Shown here one piece after another: positions 61,277 through 64,000 of a stretch of 64,000 nucleotides of DNA. The position numbers and the translations under genes are program-made. The notes beneath the pieces were generated by a model. That model searched no databases. It saw nothing but the letters and a program-made list of their open reading frames with translations, and had not been told where the DNA came from. This stretch comes from JAATFS01 sp037145635 (GTDB taxonomy: Bacteria; Pseudomonadota; Gammaproteobacteria; Xanthomonadales; Xanthomonadaceae), in contig JBBCXB010000002.1 in the NCBI GenBank assembly GCA_037145635.1, positions 372,001 to 436,000 of the forward strand. The letters run 5' to 3'. Positions within the stretch are counted from its first letter, which is position 1. Each line of letters begins with the position of its first letter.

Positions 61277-61576
61277 ATGGCCACGGGTCTGAAAATCTGG
61301 TCTCCAGATGGAGCACTCCGCCTGGACATAACCGACCGCATCACCCGGTTGCACGCGAAGGGCACCTACCAAGCGCCGGTAGGCAGTGCGGCCTATCCGC
61401 GCGTCGAAGTTCCAATCACAGGAATGACGCCCGATGGCTCATGGTTCGTAGTCGTGACCGGTAGCGTCGGCATCTCCAACCCGGTAATCGTGCAGGAGGG
61501 TAAGTTCACGGTTCTCTGCCGCGACACGTTTGCCGGCCAGCGGCCGGTCAACCTCTACACTGTCTACAGGTGCTGA
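61277..61576 (+). CDS. Small phage tail-tip-associated-like protein
   Basis: 99 residues. Start G-L-K-I-W-S-P-D-G-A-L-R-L-D-I-T-D-R resembles small proteins found after tail-tip genes of siphophages (G-L-Q-x-x-x-x-x-G-x-x-x-x-D). Beta-rich throughout. It is a distant paralogue of the N-terminus of the next gene, which starts one base after its stop. Confidence 0.6.
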   Translation: MATGLKIWSPDGALRLDITDRITRLHAKGTYQAPVGSAAYPRVEVPITGMTPDGSWFVVVTGSVGISNPVIVQEGKFTVLCRDTFAGQRPVNLYTVYRC

Positions 61577-61577
61577 A

Positions 61578-62279
61578 ATGGCCGCAGGCTTCAAGATCAT
61601 CAACGATTCCGGCGTCATCCAGATCGACGGAGACTATGTGAACTCCCGGCTTATCGCGCAGGGCTATTGCGACACGCTCGGCACGGGAACCGCTGTCACG
61701 CAGTATTGGGCGGACGTTGCGCTGGGAGCTGCCTATCCCTCGTCAGCCGAGTGTCCAGTTGTTTTCGTACGACCGACGCAGGCCGAGAAGTGGATAGGAT
61801 CAGTGGCAGTCGACACGCCGCACGATAGCTTCGGATCCTTCCCCTCTCGCCCAAACGGGTCGGTAAGGATCAAGGCGCAGTGCCCGTTCAATTGGGCAAT
61901 CTTTTCGTGCCTGGGCATGCCCGTTGACACTGGCGACGCCTGCGGCGTGAAGGTGTGGAAGGCCGATGGAACGCTGGCCTACAGCAGCAGCCACGTAAGC
62001 CCTAGGATTACCCAGCTACTGTCATTTGCCGGCGGCACCTCTCGATGGCCACTGGCTCGATCGTTCAACCAGCAAGCCGCCATGCCTTGGGTGTTCGCGT
62101 CCAACTTGGTGGACTGCTCGGGCGGGGAAAATGCCGATCCGGTGGCGATGATGGCCAAGGTAAACGCCGGACTCAACACGCTGACGGTGGACTACCTCAA
62201 CACGAACACCATGCTGCACGCCGCTGGCGACCCGTTCGAGGGATTCCCGGCCTATGTGGGAATTGGCGCCCTCGCATGA
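61578..62279 (+). CDS. Tail-associated/host-recognition-like protein
   Basis: 233 residues. The N-terminus G-F-K-I-I-N-D-S-G-V-I-Q-I-D-G-D repeats the theme of the preceding protein; the rest is a beta-rich domain with D-A-C-G-V-K-V-W-K-A-D-G-T-L-A-Y-S. Similar two-part proteins sit at the end of tail operons of lambdoid and Pseudomonas phages. In a satellite it could alter the helper's particle or receptor use. Inferred. Confidence 0.6.
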   Translation: MAAGFKIINDSGVIQIDGDYVNSRLIAQGYCDTLGTGTAVTQYWADVALGAAYPSSAECPVVFVRPTQAEKWIGSVAVDTPHDSFGSFPSRPNGSVRIKAQCPFNWAIFSCLGMPVDTGDACGVKVWKADGTLAYSSSHVSPRITQLLSFAGGTSRWPLARSFNQQAAMPWVFASNLVDCSGGENADPVAMMAKVNAGLNTLTVDYLNTNTMLHAAGDPFEGFPAYVGIGALA

Positions 62280-62326
62280 GAAGCCCGCCCAAACGAGGAA
62301 GCAGGCTGCTCATGCGACGGTATCCG

Positions 62327-62542
62327 TTATACCCACTCCGACGAGGAGGTATCCCAAATCGGCGCTCCCGGAGACACCTGAGCCACTAGTCGCGCTCCAT
62401 GAATCGCGTCGGCGCGGTTATGGTAGCCCTCTGCTGATGAGGCGATGATCTTGCTGTTTCCCTGCGCTCGCAGGTGCCATCGCCATTCCCCCGCTACATC
62501 CTTGTAAAGGATAAATTGCTTGGGTTTATCATCGGTTCCCAT
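62327..62542 (-). CDS. YegP-like DUF1508 protein
   Basis: 71 residues from ATG 62542, with GGAGG eight bases upstream. The motif Q-F-I-L-Y-K-D-V-A-G-E-W-R-W-H-L-R-A-Q-G and I-I-A-S-S-A-E-G-Y is that of DUF1508/YegP, one repeat only. Function unknown. It lies on the opposite strand from the structural genes. Confidence 0.85.
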   Translation of the reverse strand: MGTDDKPKQFILYKDVAGEWRWHLRAQGNSKIIASSAEGYHNRADAIHGARLVAQVSPGAPIWDTSSSEWV

Positions 62543-62631
62543 TGGAAAGCCCTCCGCGCCCACCGGCGCTTGGACGGATCGGCGATCCGCATCCCAGGGT
62601 GCCTAGGTGGGCAACCGGCTGGAATCAGCGT

Positions 62632-62663
62632 GTGACGCACGTCACTGTAAGGGTTTTCTTACC
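62632..62663 (-). promoter_or_regulatory. Double stem near the DUF1508 promoter
   Basis: GTGACG-CA-CGTCAC at 62632-62645 is followed by GTAAG...CTTAC at 62647-62662. They lie about 90 bases upstream of the DUF1508 start. A regulatory site is possible; the evidence is only symmetry. Confidence 0.35.
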
Positions 62664-62701
62664 CCATCGACTGCACGGGACAGGCAATGGGTGGGCGGCG
62701 A

Positions 62702-62938
62702 CTACGCCCAAATGATTTCGCCAGATTCGTCGACGGAGGTGACGCGGACAAGCCAACGCTCCGCGGCTGCCTGTGCCTCCTCCTGGCTCTGCGTGATCGC
62801 ATCCTGAGTCATCACCTGATGTAGGCGCTCAAGGCCGTCTGCCGCGCGCTGCGCGCGCAGAGCGGGCTCATAGAACTGCCCATCGTCCCCGCTTGGCACG
62901 GTGGTGGCCATCAGCGTGAAGCCGTTGATCGTGCGCAT
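62702..62938 (-). CDS. Small hypothetical protein at the right end
   Basis: 78 residues, acidic and helical (A-A-D-G-L-E-R-L-H-Q-V-M-T-Q-D-A), with a beta end (W-L-V-R-V-T-S-V-D-E-S-G-E-I-I-W). No family recognised. Confidence 0.58.
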   Translation of the reverse strand: MRTINGFTLMATTVPSGDDGQFYEPALRAQRAADGLERLHQVMTQDAITQSQEEAQAAAERWLVRVTSVDESGEIIWA

Positions 62939-62978
62939 CGCGTTAGCTCCGATTGATCGTGCCCCACCATCGCCCGTT

Positions 62979-62998
62979 TTGCAGGACGGTTGCAGGAC
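62979..62998 (+). repeat. Right arm-type site pair for the integrase
   Basis: TTGCAGGAC twice with a two-base spacer, matching 53747-53766 in sequence and orientation, 69 bases before attR. Confidence 0.65.
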
Positions 62999-63001
62999 AA
63001 C

Positions 63002-63026
63002 AAAAAAGCCGGCTCGTGGCCGGCTT
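63002..63026 (-). terminator. tRNA-Val terminator carried by the element
   Basis: The minus strand forms AAGCCGGC-CACGA-GCCGGCTT followed by TTTT, about 40 bases after the tRNA 3' end. It resembles the original terminator at 53548-53572, so the element replaces the terminator it displaces. Confidence 0.85.
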
Positions 63027-63066
63027 CTCTTCGCGCGTCGAAAACCCTGTTTTTAAGGGGTTTTTT

Positions 63067-63111
63067 TGGTGGGCGGTGCAGGGTTCGAACCTGCGACCCT
63101 TGCCGTGTGAA
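63067..63111. repeat. attR, 45-bp direct repeat within tRNA-Val
   Basis: Identical to 53608-53652. It forms the 3' part of the intact tRNA, from the CCA end to the anticodon loop, so integration leaves the tRNA gene whole. Confidence 0.95.
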
Positions 63112-63141
63112 GGCAATGCTCTACCGCTGAGCTAACCGCCC
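63067..63141 (-). tRNA. tRNA-Val (anticodon CAC)
   Basis: On the minus strand: acceptor GGGCGGT/ACCGCCC, D stem GCTC/GAGC, anticodon stem TTGCC/GGCAA with loop TTCACAC (anticodon CAC, reads GTG), T arm GCAGG-TTCGAAC-CCTGC, discriminator A and an encoded CCA. All stems pair. Its 3' half serves as the attachment site of the satellite. Confidence 0.97.
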
Positions 63142-63195
63142 GTGTCGCGAGCCGCCCATTATAGGCGAACCGCGGCGGCCGTCAACGCTTTGGAT

Positions 63196-63260
63196 CGGGA
63201 ATCGGGAATGCCGTTGCCGTTGCTTCCAACGATTCCCCATTCCCCACTCCCGATTCCCCG
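63196..63260. repeat. Inverted heptad repeat after pilZ
   Basis: G-arm 63196-63210 (CGGGAATCGGGAATG) and C-arm 63231-63260 surround GTTGCCGTTGCTTC (63213-63226), the same design as at 45395-45506. On the minus strand the G-rich C-arm complement starts two bases after the pilZ stop. Confidence 0.75.
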
Positions 63261-63262
63261 CC

Positions 63263-63610
63263 TCACATCGTATTGGTCGGCTTGTCCGAGTTGAGCAGCC
63301 CGGCCAGCAGGGTCTCGATGCGGTTGCGCACCGCCTCGCCCTCGTTGCCGTCGGGGAACTGCACGCCGATCCCGGCGGCACGGTTGCCCTGGGCGCCGGC
63401 CGGCGTGGTCCAGACCACCTTGCCGGCCACCGGCAGGCGGTCGCTGGACTCGGGCAGGGTCAGCAGCAGGAACACCTCGTCGCCGAGGAAATAGCGCTTG
63501 GGCGTGGGCACGAACACGCCGCCGTTCTTCAGGAACGGCATGTAGGCGCCGTAGAGCGCCGTCTTGTCCTTGACCGCCAGCGACAGGATGCCGCCGCTCG
63601 TTGCACTCAT
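63263..63610 (-). CDS. pilZ: PilZ domain type IV pilus protein
   Basis: 115 residues. Matches the small PilZ of pilus assembly (M-S-A-T-S-G-G-I-L-S-L-A-V-K-D-K, then G-G-V-F-V-P-T-P-K-R-Y). As in Xanthomonas PilZ, the canonical R-x-x-x-R and D/N-x-S-x-x-G c-di-GMP motifs are not seen, so it probably acts through the pilus ATPase PilB and the EAL protein FimX. Its start overlaps the holB stop by four bases, the standard holB-pilZ operon. Confidence 0.95.
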   Translation of the reverse strand: MSATSGGILSLAVKDKTALYGAYMPFLKNGGVFVPTPKRYFLGDEVFLLLTLPESSDRLPVAGKVVWTTPAGAQGNRAAGIGVQFPDGNEGEAVRNRIETLLAGLLNSDKPTNTM

Positions 63611-64000
63611 CGGGCTTCCCCCTTGCGGCCGGCGCGATCGCCGTCGCGCCAGGCCATCAGCAGTTCCGCGACGGCCAGGTCGGCGCGCACGGTGGTACGC
63701 AGCAGATCGCGGGTGCGATTGGCGGCGTCGAACCAGGCCGCCAGCTTGTGCAACCGTGCCGGATCGGTCAAGCCGGCCGCGGCCTGCGCCAGCGCCAGGT
63801 CGGCGGCGTGGCGCAGGCGCTGGTCGGCCTGGTCGTCGCCGGTCCAGCGTTGCGCGGTCTCCACCGCGCCGGCGCGGCCCGTGCCGACCTGCTCCAGGTC
63901 GCGCGCGACCGCACGCCGCAGCGCCAGGCCCTCCTCGCGCAGCCAGCGCTCGGCCAGCCCGGGGTGCCCGCGCGCGGCCTCCAGCGCCTCGCGCACGGCG
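63607..64000 (-). CDS. holB: DNA polymerase III delta' subunit, C-terminal part
   Basis: The frame is open to the window end; about 131 C-terminal residues are present. G-H-P-G-L-A-E-R-W-L-R-E-E-G-L and R-L-H-K-L-A-A-W-F-D fit the helical C-terminal domain of delta' (clamp loader). The AAA+ part lies outside. The call rests on this segment and on the overlap with pilZ, a conserved order in Gammaproteobacteria. Confidence 0.85.
   Translation of the reverse strand, partial: AVREALEAARGHPGLAERWLREEGLALRRAVARDLEQVGTGRAGAVETAQRWTGDDQADQRLRHAADLALAQAAAGLTDPARLHKLAAWFDAANRTRDLLRTTVRADLAVAELLMAWRDGDRAGRKGEAR

Larger units (their letters stand above)
53608..63111. mobile_element. 9.5-kb tRNA-Val integrated phage satellite, capsid-encoding
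   Basis: It is bounded by the 45-bp direct repeats 53608-53652 and 63067-63111, the second being the 3' part of the intact tRNA-Val. Inside are an integrase at the left end, a repressor/AlpA-like switch, many short overlapping genes on the plus strand, an HK97-type capsid, a small terminase and two tail-associated proteins. No portal, large terminase, protease, tail-tube or lysis gene is present. The layout fits a helper-dependent satellite (PICI type), not a full prophage. Confidence 0.85.

Overview
The window looks like the chromosome of a high-GC member of the Xanthomonadaceae (Lysobacteraceae), most like Lysobacter, Luteimonas or Pseudoxanthomonas. The evidence is GC-rich coding sequence, an XAC0095-family gene, an effector with a C-terminal XVIPCD-type domain (the Xanthomonadales type IV secretion signal), the holB-pilZ order, the acnD/prpF type of methylcitrate cycle, and GGGAATC-like heptad repeats between genes. 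The genus cannot be settled from sequence reading alone.

Layout, left to right. 1-8.5 kb: the N-terminal part of an AlkB-like dioxygenase, a secreted GH92 mannosidase, an SDR oxidoreductase translationally coupled to a GH15 enzyme, and a histidine phosphatase next to the NAD(P)HX dehydratase nnrD. 8.2-10.7 kb: a DUF6916 gene beside an opposing operon of three tail-collar (MdpB-like) proteins and a GNAT acetyltransferase. 11-15.8 kb: a 1599-residue autotransporter with about nine Ig-like repeats. 15.9-21.9 kb: an accessory stretch with an XAC0095-family gene behind a structured inverted-repeat leader, an internally deleted MazG-like remnant fused by ATGA to a DUF2075 nuclease/ATPase, and a lipoprotein/XVIPCD pair that reads as an antibacterial T4SS immunity-effector module. 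21.9-44 kb: mostly housekeeping and envelope genes, namely a TPR-GGDEF cyclase, purA, hflKC, a PilH-like regulator, cbpA-hsp20, a peroxiredoxin, a ferritin-like protein, pbpC with an alpha-2-macroglobulin lipoprotein, and a TonB receptor with a nucleoside hydrolase. 44-52.3 kb: the propionate (methylcitrate) operon prpB-DUF1003-prpC-acnD-prpF, with a divergent gene for an HTH-citrate synthase fusion that is the likely regulator.

From 53,608 to 63,111 lies a 9.5-kb integrated element bounded by a 45-bp direct repeat of the 3' half of tRNA-Val(CAC). It has a P4-type integrase next to attL, an Arc-like repressor diverging from an excisionase/AlpA-like gene across three 15-bp operators, and a train of small overlapping genes. 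It also has four 17-bp palindromes beside a winged-helix gene, an HK97-type capsid gene, a probable P27-type small terminase and two tail-associated paralogues. No large terminase, portal, protease, tail tube or lysis gene is visible. I read it as a capsid-encoding phage satellite of the cf-PICI kind. To its right are the intact tRNA, then pilZ and holB.

The best candidates for undescribed biology are the satellite and its palindrome arrays, the XVIPCD effector with its lipoprotein partner, the structured leader of the XAC0095-family gene, the HTH-citrate synthase regulator, and the G-rich heptad repeats placed in sense orientation at the 3' ends of several genes.
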